A stretch of DNA of 64,000 bases from Periconia sp. R9002 (Eukaryota > Ascomycota > Dothideomycetes > Pleosporales > Periconiaceae), in the NCBI GenBank assembly GCA_023627715.1, contig JAMAHW010000095.1, forward strand, positions 62,001 through 126,000, written 5' to 3'. Shown here piece after piece: positions 34,851 to 47,727 of this stretch. The position numbers and the translations under genes are program-made. The notes under the pieces were generated by a model. It made no database searches and was not told where the DNA came from. It saw only the letters and a list, made by a program, of their open reading frames with translations. The stretch's first letter is position 1; each line of letters starts with the position of its first letter.

Positions 34851-37800
34851 GAGGTAAAAAAGAACAGAGTGTGTTGTTGTTTGCAATGGAGCAGATACGT
34901 ACGCTTTCTTCCTTTCTTTCTTTCCCACCCTCACTTTCATGTTGCTTTTTCCACCTACCCACCTTCCATCATTGCCTTATCCCGTATCCCCCGCGTCTTT
35001 CCCTTTCTTTCACCTTTCGGGCCAGGCGCAAATCCTTCGACGCAGCATTACACGCACGCACAACACAAGGCCTTGTTTCATCTGTCATGGCTTGTCATTT
35101 CTATTCGCAGACACAACAGGGGGGATCCATCTGCCCATTTTCAACGCTGACTCGAGTGTGCGTGCAGGACAAGACAAGTCCAAAGGCCATGGCCATGCAA
35201 GTCGATCATCCTGGCCAGCCTGGCTGACCCAAGGACCTGGATCGCGAATCGACGGCAGGCATCTCGTCCATTTAACCCTGGTCAGACTTATTGCCTATCT
35301 TATCCGGTGCGTCTCGCCTCGGCTGACATGTAATGTCATGCCATGCCATACCATGACAAACAAAAAAGAAGAAAAAGAAAAAGAAAAACACAATACCCTA
35401 GAGGCGCGGAATTGATATCTACATCGACTATCTTTTGCATCTATTTTCAACCGCTATCCCATCCTTCGTTCTTCGTCTATTTCGACTATCCCATGCTTTT
35501 CGGATTCTTTAGTGGTTTTAGCACGGCGTTTTCCAGGCACGGCGGACCCACGGTCTATTGATGGTATTCCCGGGAAAAAGACGTTCCAGATTGGCATCAT
35601 TTCCCTTCGTTTCCTTTACCTTGTTTGGCCTATCCCTTCTTCGGCGATCCGAATCAATACATATCGTCCTAACTGCGTTTCGGATACGATGCCGGACGGC
35701 TGGCATCAGCCGAAGACCACGAGCGAGCGGCATGGGGAACACTCAGGTCCGCTCTGGCTCTCGTCTCGCATAATCTCGCGCGGGGCGGCGCACCGCCCCC
35801 TACTTGGCTTCTGGTGCACTCGACGATCATTTGTTTCACCGAATGACTGTCTTGTTTGTTACCCGCTTGTGACGGCGTTTGTGTCTATCTTTCTTTCTCC
35901 TTTTCATCCTAGGTTCGCGCTCATGTTTGCTTTAATTTTCTAATGTTTGTTGTTCGCACCTGTACTATATGACCTGTTTTTCATTTTCTTCCACTACGGG
36001 ACCATTAATATCTGCTCTCCTTTTTAGATTTTTCCTTCGCAGGGTTTTCGAATGTTTTTATTAATTGGTATTCCGCAAAGAAACAAAGACTGCATTTCCC
36101 GCAAGGGGAGACAAGACATCTCAATCCTGATACGGCTCAGCTCAGCTCAGCTCATATGATTAGCTCAGATATACACAAATTACAAGTACTGTTTTTGGTG
36201 TTGACTCGAGTCAAACATGTCACATAATAATACACACAGACAAATGACATAATATGATGACGGTGCGCTACCGTCTATGGCCCCTTCGTTTACAGCAATA
36301 GGAAAACGACATTGGTCATCTAACACATAGTCAATCAGTGTAGTTTCCGACGCTGCTACTTTGTCCTTCGTTTTTGTCTCCCCTGCTCTCAGCGACTGCC
36401 TCCCCCCCTCCCTTCTTTCTTCCAAATTCAAGAAAAAAAAAAACAAGCGTTAATTCATCCCGATGACCAGAAATCTCATCTGACTCAACCACGCCTCCGC
36501 GCGTGCGATTCCATCGTAAACGCACCAGAGCCCAGTATCATCCATCTCCTCACTTGACCTGCAAATGTAACCTCTGCGCTTCCCGCATAGCATACTCGCA
36601 TTCGCATCCTCCCTTCCACGCAACTCAAAAACAAACACATCACACTACACTATACAACACTCCCAACTCAACCACTCACACCCCCTTACCCGCCCTGCAC
36701 GCATGCTGCAACTCCTCAGGCGCAGCAACCACGCCGTGCCCGACCGACTACCGGTAAACCACACCGCCCTTCTCGGCCCGTGCGCAGCAATGCCTTATCG
36801 CGATGTTTGGGTATGCGTATCGGGTCGGGTCGTTCGGCTCGTAATGGGCCGAGCGAACGGCGGGGGAGGGGGGTTTTTATACGGGGTCATATATGTATGT
36901 ATCTTGCATGGATGTACGTGTCTGTACGTATGATCGGTAGGTGTGTGATGATGGCATGGTTTTTGAATTCTGCGTACTTGGTTCTCAAGCTGTAGGTAGA
37001 AAGGATTGATGGGTATGTAGATTGATACGATGGCATTGGTAGATAAGTAGAGAATGTGTAGGTATATATCCTATGCTGTCCGCTTTACGATTCATTCATC
37101 CTCAAAGGTAGCACCTTCAAGTATGTTCTAAACCGTGGTGTCGCGCGCGCCCCTGCTGGGATCATCACATTGCCCTATCTAAATACCCACAGAACGGTAT
37201 GTAGGTTATATGTACAGAAGATGGTACAGGAGATGGTACATACACACGCGGTATCAATCGATGTGCATTTGATATTGATATGTCATGTAACATCAATGTC
37301 AATGCGGTAGAAATTGATCATGTCTCAAGGCATCCCATCCCATTCCATCTCATCCCAGCAAGCGAACCCGATCCCGAGAAACAGAAAAACAACATTCCTA
37401 GGCAATTGAACTCGAAGTGGTAGGTATTCCGTTTTGTCCCCAAACGCGCCGTCCTACCCGCCGGGAGATGCCGTAGACGGTTCACGGAAACAAATCACAC
37501 GGTAACTCTGGTGGGTACAAAGATTTTGTTTTTTTCTTCGGATAATCATATCGATAACAAATACTGATGCATTGGGAAGGGAAAGGGGAAGGAGGGAGCG
37601 AACACGAATCCGAATTCGACCACGTCGGGAATGAAGGGATGATGTATTGTTAAGGAACGCATGGCAGTGGATTTGGGGGCTGTTTATGGGGGTTGCCTGC
37701 GCTACGTACGTACGTATCTCTGGAGGATACGAGGACATGGAGTTGTACAAAAAATAGGTGGATGAGCTGGGGATTTAGGGGGGATGTGGCTGTGCGCTAA

Positions 37801-38801
37801 GCTGTGCGTTGTGGCTGTGTGTGGTGAAAAGCGGGGTAGTCACGTGATGTTCTGTACGTTCTGTAGGGTTAGGGAGGGTTGGTGTGGGTACGTATAGATT
37901 GAATTGCGATCTGGGGGTGTAGAAGAGTCGAATTTGTGGAAGGGAGGGATGGGGATGGAGGAGGGCAAGACCGCGGTGATTGTCTCAACTAGGGGTGTAC
38001 GATGGATTTGCATGACTGGAAATCAATATTGATACATGTATCAATGATAATTGCGATCGTGAAAACGATCTGCTATTGAGGTGAAGAAATCAATCTCTAG
38101 AATTAGAGGCGGAATCTCCCGTTCTGCACATGTGCGTACACTAAGGTTCAGCTGCGCATTCACTTGGGTGTGGCGAGAATCGAACACCCTCATCCTCGGA
38201 CATGAAAAGAGCGAGGGGGCGAATCGAGTGCGTCCGGTGGCACTGGAACGAGACAGAAGGCTTGAAGCCAGTCGTGAACATCAACAACCGTACACTAGGT
38301 CAATTCCAAGGTTACACACGTACGGCTGTGCATTTCTCTAAGGGCTGTACCTCAACCACCCTCAACTTCTGACAGTAGCAAAGCATTGACTACGAATCGA
38401 TTACTCTCAGCCTCACAGTTTCAAACCATCGATACACAGCAGAATTCAGCACACGATTGGAAAGCTGTAGGCAGCACTCTGCAAAGCAGATGCATGCAAT
38501 GGGAAACCTCAGGCTAACAGGCGGCCTCACCGGTTACTACCCTAGTCCAAATCTTCACATCGTCGACACCACCCACTCATAACGCAGAGAAGCCTCGATA
38601 ACAGTAGCGCAAAGCAGGCATAGCTTGCGTCACCTGCATTATGATCTGTCACTGCCGAATAACCGTTGTTGTTCAGGAAGCAACCTGCATTATGACTTGG
38701 CCTGGCTGAGTGAGGCTGAGGCTGAGACCGAGATGGGTGCTATCGTATATAGGTATACATTTCGCAGCCTCGTGCCTTGCACCACCACCACACGACAAAC
38801 C
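34851..38801. other. 4-kb gene-poor stretch
   Basis: No supported gene. The open frames present (for example 34820-35943) are T/C-rich or basic without motifs. Simple repeats occur: a CAGCT run at about 36131-36152 and TACG steps near 37703. A short direct repeat of about 16 bp (ACCTGCATTATGA plus flanks) lies at about 38630 and 38684, just upstream of the calpain gene. Confidence 0.45.
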
Positions 38802-41800
38802 ATGGCGGCTACCAAACGCATCACCCCCCAAGAGTCTATGAACAAGTTCTGGGATGAGCATGTTAATAAGACACCATCTAAGATCACCAAGATTTTCCCG
38901 TCCAGCCTATATACCAACGTACTACGGCCAAAACAGAAATCGGGGCCGAAAACAGGCAACAGCGTATTCGCCTCTTACGAAGCTGCCCGTGATGAATGCC
39001 GTGCGCGTGTGAAGCGCATCCGCCAGGAATGCCTCCGCACCAACGAGAAAGTATGTATAGAAGATATAGGAAAATGAGCACTATATGATCTGACTCGAGT
39101 TTAGTTCACTGATCCCGATTTCGACATCGAGCTTGACTGGAAATGCAAAGTAAAAAACTACCTATATCATAATGGAGACGACAAGCTCCCAGGCAGTGTG
39201 CATCGTGTGGATTGGATTTTCGACAAGCCATCATTCACCATAGACGGCTTCTCCGGCTCCGACGTGAAGCAAGGCATGAACAACGACTGCTGGTTTCTCG
39301 CCGCTCTGTCTTCAGCCTGCAGCAAGCCAAGTCTGTTGGAAAAGATATGTGTCGAGAGAGACGAGGCCTGTGGCGTGTACGGATTCGTCTTCTATCGAGA
39401 TGGCGAATGGATCTCGACCGTCATCGACGACAATCTATATCTGACCAACGAGGATTTCTCGGGCAAGTACGACCCGATAGGAGAAAAGCAACGGAAGTAC
39501 AAGAAGAAGTACCAAACAAACTCCGACGCCCTGCTCTTCGCGCACTGCGAGAATCCAAACGAAACGTGGGCACCGCTTATTGAGAAGGCGTATGCAAAGG
39601 TTCACGGGGATTTTAAATCCATTGAAACGGGCATCAGGTATGGAAACTTGACAAATGAAAAAGGCAAATAACCATCTAACTGGCTTATCTAGTGGCGAAG
39701 GAGTCGAGGATATCACGGGAGGCGTAAATACGGCAATCATGACCCACAGTGTGTTGAACAAGGACAAATTATGGGAAGAGCTGCTCAATGTAAGTGCCTC
39801 CCAGTATTCCGATGTCCGAATATCTGAGCTAGTGGACCTAATGTCCTAACCCTTTTTTTTTTTGCTCAAATACACAGTGCTTGCTGGTTACATGCACTAA
39901 CGTAAAGTTAGGTCAACCAAGACTTCTTATTTTCTGCGACCAGCAACAGTGGGACCGACAGCGAGCGTCAAGGCATCCCACTAAACCACGCATATTCCTT
40001 CGTCAAAGCAGTCGAAGAAAAAGACGAGGACGGAAAAGCACACCGTTTGATTCTAATCAGGTACCTATTCCAACCACCAGGCTTCCCTAACAACCTTTAA
40101 TTGCGTTTAGAAATCCATGGGGAAGACGTTACGACGCCGCCACCGGCGAATGGAACGGGCCTTGGTCAGACGGAAGTAAGGAGTGGACCCCATACTGGAT
40201 GGAAAAACTTGGACATAAGTTCGGTGACGATGGCACGTTCTGGATGTCCTACGAACAGATTTTGAACCACTTCCCGAATCTCCATCGTACCAGGCTCTTT
40301 AATGAAGAATGGTATACTGCACAGCATTGGACGAGTGTGCAAGTTGCGTGGGTCTCTGGGTATCTCAACACCAAATTTGTAGTAGAGATTAAGAAGGCGG
40401 GTCCGACGGTGTTTGTGTTGAGTCAGGTATGTCATAATTGATCTCCGCCCAAAATCATTTTTGTGGATTGGAAAAATCCGAAAACGATGCTGATCGAGTA
40501 TTCTAGCTGGATGAGCGCTACTTTGCTGGTCTCGAAGGCAGGTTTACATACGGCCTGCACTTCGTCTTGCAGGAAAAGAACGGAAAAGACAGAGATCACA
40601 TCATCCGGGTGCGGGGAGGCGCTCTCTCTGGCCGACGCAGCGTCTCCACCGAGATTGACCTCGAACCTGGAATATACGAGGTTTTGCCAAGTAAGTAGCC
40701 ACACGCCTTCTTCAAGCTCTGAGCAACATTGAGCTGATCATGCATGCGGTGTCGTTTTAGAAATCACCGCAGTCATGGACCCCAAGAAGGAAGAGGTGTA
40801 CAACATAGTCTGCGAACTCGCAAACAAGAACCCACAGAAACTTCGACAGATTGGAGCGAATTACGACTATGCGCACGCTAAAGTTGAAAGTGATCCTGCT
40901 CCCAAGGGGGAAGGTGAGAAGGAAAAGAAGAAGACGTCCGATGAACAGGATTCCGGTGATAAGAATGGAGAAGAGTCAGAAAAAGAGAAGCCAACCTCTG
41001 GGGAAGGAGATGACGCAGAAAAGAAGGCCTCTCCAAACGACGAAGATACCGAAGACAAAAAGGCCACGTCTAACGAAGGAGAAGCCACCGAAAACGAACT
41101 CCAACCCAAAGAAATCGAAAAGACGGGAACGAAGACCCCGACCAGCGAAGAAACCGGCACAGAAAAGAAATCTAAATCCGACAAAGAACCCGCTGCCGAC
41201 ACAGAGAAACCCGACCCTGAACCAAGCACTACCGCGCCAGCAAAACCGGTGAAGAAATCCAAACGCGAATCCAAACGCAGCAGCAGTAGCAATCTTACCA
41301 AAAAGGACCTCGCCTTCGAAAAAGAGCTCCGCACGCGCGAGAAACTCAAGAAGAAATGGGCCGAAGAGGAAGAAGCTTGGCGCAGGAAACAAGAGAAACG
41401 CGCAGCCAAAGAACGCCAACACCAGCAAAAGGACGAGAATAAACCCTCCTCCTCCTCCTCCCCAAGCAGCAACGATATGGCTCTACCTAAAACGGACGAC
41501 TCTACCATTATCAACAACAATAATGATAGTGGTACATCCGATGACGAGGGCACAAACGCAGCCGTCACGCCCAACACCACGGGATCAGACCGCTCGTCCA
41601 TGCTCAGGAAAGAAAGGGAAGTAGCAGGCGCAGGTTCGGCACGTAAACCCGCCACGAACAACGCGCCCATCATCCCCGACGAAGCATCTTCCTCCTCTTC
41701 CTCCTCCTCTTCTTCCTCGGAATCAGACTCCTCATCGTCTGAAGACTCCTCCGACTCCGACTATCCTTCCCGCCATTCCCGCCACCGCCGCCACCACCAC

Positions 41801-42217
41801 CACCACCGTAGCCACCACAAACCTTCTAAATACTCCCACTCGCACAAATCGTCTAAGCATCATCATCACCACCACAAGCACCACTCCCCTTCGAAACACT
41901 ACAGAACCCATAGACGCTCCCCTTCCCCCTCCCCAATGCCTCCTCCCCCCATTCCCCCACCAGCCCCTATTATCGACCCCACTCCTCCCCCTCCTCCTCC
42001 AGCAGCTTTTGACCCTCTACCTCCACCGCCGCCGCCGCCTCCTCCACCACCTGCGGCGGCAGGCGAACCAAAAGCTGAAGTCGACATGGATATTTGGAAT
42101 GCGGTTTGCGTTATGGGGTTGAGGGTGTTTAGTAAGGATCCGGATGTGGAGATTACGTTGGTTAAGGATGATGGAGATGGTGAGGTGAAGGAGGGGGAAA
42201 TAGGTTCAAAGAATTGA
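38802..42217 (+). CDS. Calpain-family cysteine protease with long low-complexity tail
   Basis: Eight exons (38802-39050, 39105-39637, 39693-39789, 39878-39906, 39944-40060, 40111-40426, 40507-40690, 40761-42217) give about 993 residues. The catalytic triad is visible: Cys145 in QGMNNDCWFLAAL, His318 in LNHAYSF, and Asn343 in LIRNPWG. A C2-like calpain domain follows (ERYFAGLEGRFTYGLHFVLQ). The last 480 residues are a Lys/Glu-rich charged region, a coiled-coil-like segment near EKELRTREKLKKKWAEEEEA, a Ser run, a His-rich run, and Pro runs, then a conserved-looking end (WNAVCVMGLRVFSKDPDVEI). Calpains are cytosolic proteases that cut at few sites; no EF-hand domain is present. The 37-bp intron at 39907-39943 is inferred from phase alone and is the weakest junction. 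Confidence 0.88.
41690..42055 (+). repeat. Nested low-complexity tracts in the calpain tail
   Basis: Within the coding sequence there are three homopolymer-like tracts in a row: Ser codons (about 41690-41760), His codons mixed with Arg, Ser and Lys (about 41774-41905), and Pro codons (about 41940-42050). All are trinucleotide-type repeats and likely to vary in length between strains. Confidence 0.8.
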
Positions 42218-43212
42218 GGAGAAGAAAGGGGTGAGGAGGAATTGGTCTTCTGGAGGACGGGGTGGGTAGGGTGAGGTTGCATGTATGCGTCGTATTTCTC
42301 CTCTCATCCTCTTTCTTTCTTTGTTTGTTTGGGACGGTCGTCGCACGTTTTGTTGTTCTTCGTACGAGTAATTTGATGGCGGTATTTGCAATCTGTACAC
42401 ACACACACACACACACGTATACATGGGTATTTGATTCTGGCTCCAGTATATAACGTTAGTAAAACTAATGGTGATATGCCTACGTAGGCTTTGCATGAGC
42501 AAATATCCGCAAGCATTTCAGCGCACTGTTTATTAACTACCCTAACCAACTTTCCCCCACTCATTAAAGCCAACCTCCCATCAGATTCACCGCCACCCTC
42601 AATTTCATATCGACCACATAGGCATTAACTCACATACCCCGCTCCCCCAAAACACTCTTGTTCAAAAACGAGGCACAAGATGTGTATGTGTGTGGTCCTT
42701 CTTGCTTTTGCCTTAGAACTCATTTTGTGAGCTCTATTCCTGTTCTTCGCAAAGCAAAGTATTTTTTTTCTCTCACATGCTAAACCTTCGGAGCGCCTTC
42801 TCATTTAGAAAGCTTTCTCTGAATCGTTTTGTAGTGGTTCTACTAAAAAGGCTTACCACCTCTTAGGAGGGAAGAGAGTAGGCAGGGAGTGATGTCTAGA
42901 AGTAGGTATGCACATATTGGGGTGAGATGGATGAGGGTTTGCATATTTCTGTGTCGTTCGTTCGTTCGTTTGTACGTCTGTCTGTAGATAAGGGAGCCTT
43001 GGGAGGCAAGCTAAGTACGTTGTAATCGTACCTTTTCGATATTGTCGTGATTCATTCATTCATTCATTCATTCATTCACTATCTGTTCATCGATTCCCTG
43101 CCAAGATAGAAAGGAGGCAAGGTGGGAAAGAGTACAATAGGAAGTGAAAAAAAGCACACACACATACACGTTTCCAACGTACAAGAAATCCCCCCTCCCT
43201 CACACATCCATC
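42218..43212. other. Convergent intergenic stretch with microsatellites
   Basis: This lies between the ends of the calpain and DDB1-like genes. It contains a CA run at 42397-42416, a TTCG run near 42956-42970 and an ATTC run at 43050-43078. No coding frame. Confidence 0.6.
43050..43078. repeat. ATTC tetranucleotide microsatellite
   Basis: About seven uninterrupted copies of ATTC in non-coding DNA. Confidence 0.9.
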
Positions 43213-46200
43213 TCAAAGAAGGTTCAAAAGTACATCATCGATCCACTCTTCCGCCCTCTTCAAGGTCGCGCCCGCCGCCGCCTCTTTCTCCTCCTCCTCA
43301 TCACGCTCCGCACTCAGCCCACCAAACACATCCTCGACACACCGTACAAACAAGGCCGTAACGCCAGCTTCGCACCCACCATCCAGCAGCTCCCTCAACG
43401 CCCCACCGCCAGCCCTCCATCTTGCCAGCAAATCCCCATCGACGTGTGAGAACCTCGCCTTGCCTGCGCCAGCCGCAGCGCCGTCCGCGAGAGCACCGGG
43501 GTCGACATCTCTGGCTTTGATGAGCGCATCCTGTGAGCCTTCGGCGCCGTTGAGCAGCACGCGGAAGAGGTCGGAGCTGCGTGACTTGACGGGTGTGTAT
43601 TGTAAGGCAGGATCGCGCTTACGCTTTGCTTCGATGATGTTCTGCGTTAGGCGGAGGAGCCGCAGGGCCGAGGGTGTAAGGAGGCTAAAGGTGTAGATGG
43701 TGCCGTCGGAGCAGGCGCCTAGGATGTCATCTGCGAGTATGCCGGCTGGAGAAGGAGAGTCAGCAGAGGATGGAGAAATTGGCATGGAAGACGATGCGGA
43801 TGCAGCATTGGAAGGGTGAGGGGGGATTTTTGAAAGGTAGTAACGTCGCCAGGGTGGCCGGACGTCTGCGCGGTGGATGCGGATGACGGAGCGGGGGAGG
43901 TTGGCCTCAAAGATGGTGGGCGTGGCCGACTTCTGCGTCGGTTCTGTCGGGTGGAAGAGACCAGTTACGGAGCAAGTTTTGTCGGCAAGAAGGACCAGGC
44001 GTGATGAGGTTTGAGCGTTGCTGCTAATACTGCCGCTGCTGCCGCTTGATGCATGTGAGACATCATAGACAAGATGGTGTGTCGATGGACGCTGGCGAGA
44101 GTCGGTAAAAATCTGTGCGAGTTGCATTTGGCCCTCGGTGCCAAAGGGTCTGATTTGGTAGCAGATCAGCGAGTCGTTTGCCGTAGATACATGAACAAAA
44201 TCTTCCGAGATGGTCATGTGCACCCCTATGGAAGGCAGCTGCTTCTCTGCGCGTACCGGCCATTTTTGTGACGTAGACAAGAACTCCCACACGCGTATCG
44301 TCTTGCCAATAACGCCCACTAGGTAGGTGTTGTTGAAGATCTCCAAACAGCGAACCGGGCTATCGTGTCGTATCTCTTTTATTAGTTTCACTCCTGACTT
44401 GCCTCCAGCATTGAAGAAGAGCCGTCGTCCGTCTTCCTTTTCCTGACCTCTGGTGATTCCCGTGCCGACCACGAGCAGCTTGTATTTTTTGCCTCGATCC
44501 CCATCGATCACCCATTCCACCATCGAGTATACGCGTTCGTACGACTCCAGAGGAAATTTGTAGGCCACGAGTTTGTCCTCAGTTGTCCCGTCATCCTCCT
44601 GCTTGATGTCGGGCTCTTGAAGCCCATTTGATGGCGAATCCAGTCGGAGGAATTTGAGAGTAGACTCGACTGTCCGATATCCGTTTGGCGGGGACCGAAC
44701 TTCCTTGTTCTCCATCGTCGCGACCACCATATAACGGGTTGTACCCTCCATATACATCATCTTCATCGGCGAAGCCTTGGTCGGTATCCGTCGGGGAACC
44801 AACTTGCTTTGTTCTGCCGGCTGACAGTTCTGACCAGACCATCTAACGTCATAGTCAAGCTGTGCAAAGACCATTTCCTCCCCTGACACAGCGAATATGA
44901 CACCACCGAGGTCTCTGATATTATTCAACGAAGATTTCGCAAACGGCAGCTGGTCAAGTGCGACTATGGGACCTTGAGAGTACATAGTTGGGGTTATTGG
45001 ATGATCCACAAGCCAGATCGGGTCGATGTCAATGGCGCGAGATGGAGAAGATGAGAAACTAACGCGACAGAACTCGGTTCCACATGCTATGAAGGCTGTA
45101 GAAGGGTCGGTGGCGCAGGGGCGAACATGTACTGCTGTGGAGCCTATTGGTATTACCTTCACAGGACCCCACTGATCACCTGAATATCGCCACTGATCAC
45201 CTAAATATCGTATTAGCAAACAATATCAACAGTTTAATGGGTATCTCACCAATTCGGTTTGCTGGAAGGAACACTGAGACTAGATGTCCATCACGTGTAC
45301 CGCAAATCAACTGGGAGCAATCTTTGCTTTCTAATAGGACTGCACTCTCGCACACTGAATCGTGAAGCAACTGCATTTGATAGGTGACTGTTAGCGAACC
45401 GTTTACTAGTTCAAATAAGTAGATACGAGCATCGACAGTTCCCACAAGAACCAAGAAATCTTTACCATCATGGAACGGTAGCAGCTCCACGCAGGTAGGA
45501 TCGTATGGTAAGTCGAACTTCGGGCGTTTTCCAGGATCATTCTCTATGGTACCATCTGCATGTATAGGGACAAGCTCCACGACCGCATAAATGTGGCCGC
45601 CTGGTCGAAACGACAATGCGACATGAGGTATATTAGGTTTGGTGGAGGCTCTAAGCAAAGCACCCGGTGGAGTGTACAAACCAGCACCCGTAAGAACCGG
45701 ACGGCGGAGGGTTCTAATCTCATTGCGTGATATTTGCACAGCGTAATCACTGTTCAAAATGCATGCTGCGATCGTTTCCTCGGCGCGTATGATGGAATCT
45801 TGTTGCACTTCTTCCTCGCCTGAAATTTGCACAATCTCCCAAGAGTCTCTCGCAGGGTAGTCGTCGTCATCCTCGGAACCGTCTTTCATTATTCGAGTCG
45901 CACAAATCACAATGGTCTCCGGAGGTAGGGTGAATATAAACGTGATATACGGCCGTTCCACAGTCCGTCCATTTTGCTCCACTGTCGTCACACCCTCGTG
46001 CAAAATCCAGACACCCGTACACCCTTTCATTCCCTGGAAAGAACCATCCATGACGGCTTTGAGTCCCCATCGTAGCTCGGAAATCTCTCCTCGAGGCGAC
46101 TTCCCGTTTGTTACGAAAATGCGGTGTCGATCGGCTAGACTTCGACCAGCCGAGGTCTTGCTGGCAGTCATGTCAGCTAGAGGAGCCCAGCATGGGATTG

Positions 46201-47727
46201 ATTCTAGGAAAGAGAATTTATTTTCCTGTACACCCGCGGTATATAGGTATTCCGTAGGCCACGCTCCGATTTTACATACGAGGCCATCGCCACCGATGCC
46301 CCCGGTGATCAGCACATCCGGATAGCAATGGGCGAATTCGGAATTGTCCACGGCAAGAAAAGCGAATGTGGTATCAATCGGGTAAGGCCAGATGCCTGCT
46401 TTTGATATCTCGATGCTTCTGTGATTTTTGACGCCGGCCTCGACATACATTACCATTCCATCCTCGCGTGCGATGTAGAAAACCTCCTTTTCAAAGTCGG
46501 GGATCCTCAAGGCTTTGTCCCATTGCACCCACCGCGGAAAGTTCTTACTAGCACCTGGTCGGAGTGGAGACAGGATGTGATCAGGAATGCGAATCGACGT
46601 GTTTTCGGGAACACCAGAAAGTAATCGCCGATATATCGAAATATGCTTGTCGGAAACGAGCAGAAAATCGGCGCTGTGATTCAAGGGGATGAGTAGAGAC
46701 GGATTGAGGTCGTCTGGATGGGTCAGCATCATGGTCTTCAACGCCATTTGATATATTGTGGGGGAAAGCCTGACATACCGAAGTCGACAAACGCCCGCTT
46801 CATTCCATTTGCAGTGTATTTCAGACCCTCTTTGAAGTCCCACTCGTAAGAAACTACTTTTGTCTTCCCGTTTTGAACAAGAATGAAAACTAGAACCACC
46901 TGGTCGTCATCCTGCGTTTCACTCGACAAGAATTCCATGTGCATGACGCGACCCTCGAGCGAAATGATTGCCTCATCCACTATAGGTAGGCCATCGTAGC
47001 CATTGCGCACCTCTCTACGCCAAGCTTCCAGATTTTTGGTTCTATATACAACAAACAGGCCCTCGTAGGCAGCTACGGCTATGGCGCGACACTTTGGGTC
47101 GATGGCGAGGTAATGGCCTGGCCGGTCCAGGTGTGACTGACCTCCTGGCAGGCGAAGGGTCTTCTGGTGAAAGGTAACGGGGCCTGAATGGTTCTGACTA
47201 GCCCATAAGAACATGAGGGTTCTTGAGCTCAACGTCAACACAGCAATGTCCGGAGGCAAGACTGTGTCCTCGCTGCTTGTAATGGATCTTCTCGCTCGAT
47301 GAATAGTCGCACGCTTGAGCAGTGGATTGCGATCAGAGGTACTGACACCAACTTTCCTGGGTTCACCAAAGACACGGGCGGCCAGGATCTTGCCTTTGAA
47401 ATCCGACTTTGTGGCGACATGGCGAAGATGGCCATAGTCACCAATCTCCTTGAGCTGCACAAAGTCCTCGCCAACATAAAGGACATCGTTGAGGTGCTTG
47501 CGCCGTATGCTAGCAGGTAGGATGAATTTGGTAAGGGGGGTTTCAACGACGGTTCGTGAGAGGATACCAAGACTGGGGACGGGCTCACCCACTTTGGGGT
47601 CCAGTTCGGTCGAGGCAGTGCCCTCTTCTTCCGAATCCCGATTCCGAGCCATGACTTGGTAGACATCGGCGCTCCGCGACACCCACTCGCCGTCAACGAG
47701 GACGGAGCGCTGGAATTCAAAGGCCAT
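43213..47727 (-). CDS. DDB1/Mms1/CPSF-A superfamily beta-propeller protein
   Basis: Three exons, 47727-46779, 46713-45250 and 45179-43213 (or 45200), give 1459 (or 1466) residues. The layout is that of the superfamily of DDB1, Mms1, Rse1 and CPSF160: a large N-terminal set of WD-like propellers (MMS1_N type) and a C-terminal CPSF_A region ending in a short helical domain (W-I-D-D-V-L-L-N-L-L at the very end). Blade-like segments such as FLLVSDKHISIYRRL, DGKDFLVLVGTVDARIYLFE and NTYLVGVIGKTIRVWEF recur. Members act as scaffolds in Cul4-type ubiquitin ligases or in RNA processing. Mms1-like or a divergent DDB1 is the most likely identity, since Rse1 and CPSF160 are usually better conserved and shorter in the loops. 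Introns are 65 bp and 69 or 48 bp. The second one has a duplicated acceptor (see findings). Confidence 0.8.
45177..45210 (-). repeat. Tandem 21-bp duplication spanning a 3' splice site
   Basis: On the minus strand, ATATTTAG followed by GTGATCAGTGG is repeated 21 bp downstream as ATATTCAG followed by GTGATCAGTGG. Both copies end in a usable YAG and both keep the reading frame. Choosing the first adds seven residues (GDQWRYS). Confidence 0.85.

Noticed and set aside
34324..34857. 177-codon plus-strand frame overlapping the small Cys-rich protein
   Set aside because: Low-complexity Ser/Pro/Tyr sequence with no motif; the overlapping 54-residue frame has much clearer zinc-knuckle spacing.
38160..38260. 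tRNA-like TTCGATTC arm on the minus strand
   Set aside because: The stem around it has two mismatches and no matching anticodon or acceptor stem could be drawn.
40867..41673. 268-codon minus-strand frame opposite the calpain tail
   Set aside because: Its Ser/Phe-rich sequence is the complement of Lys/Glu-rich low-complexity codons; antisense artefact.
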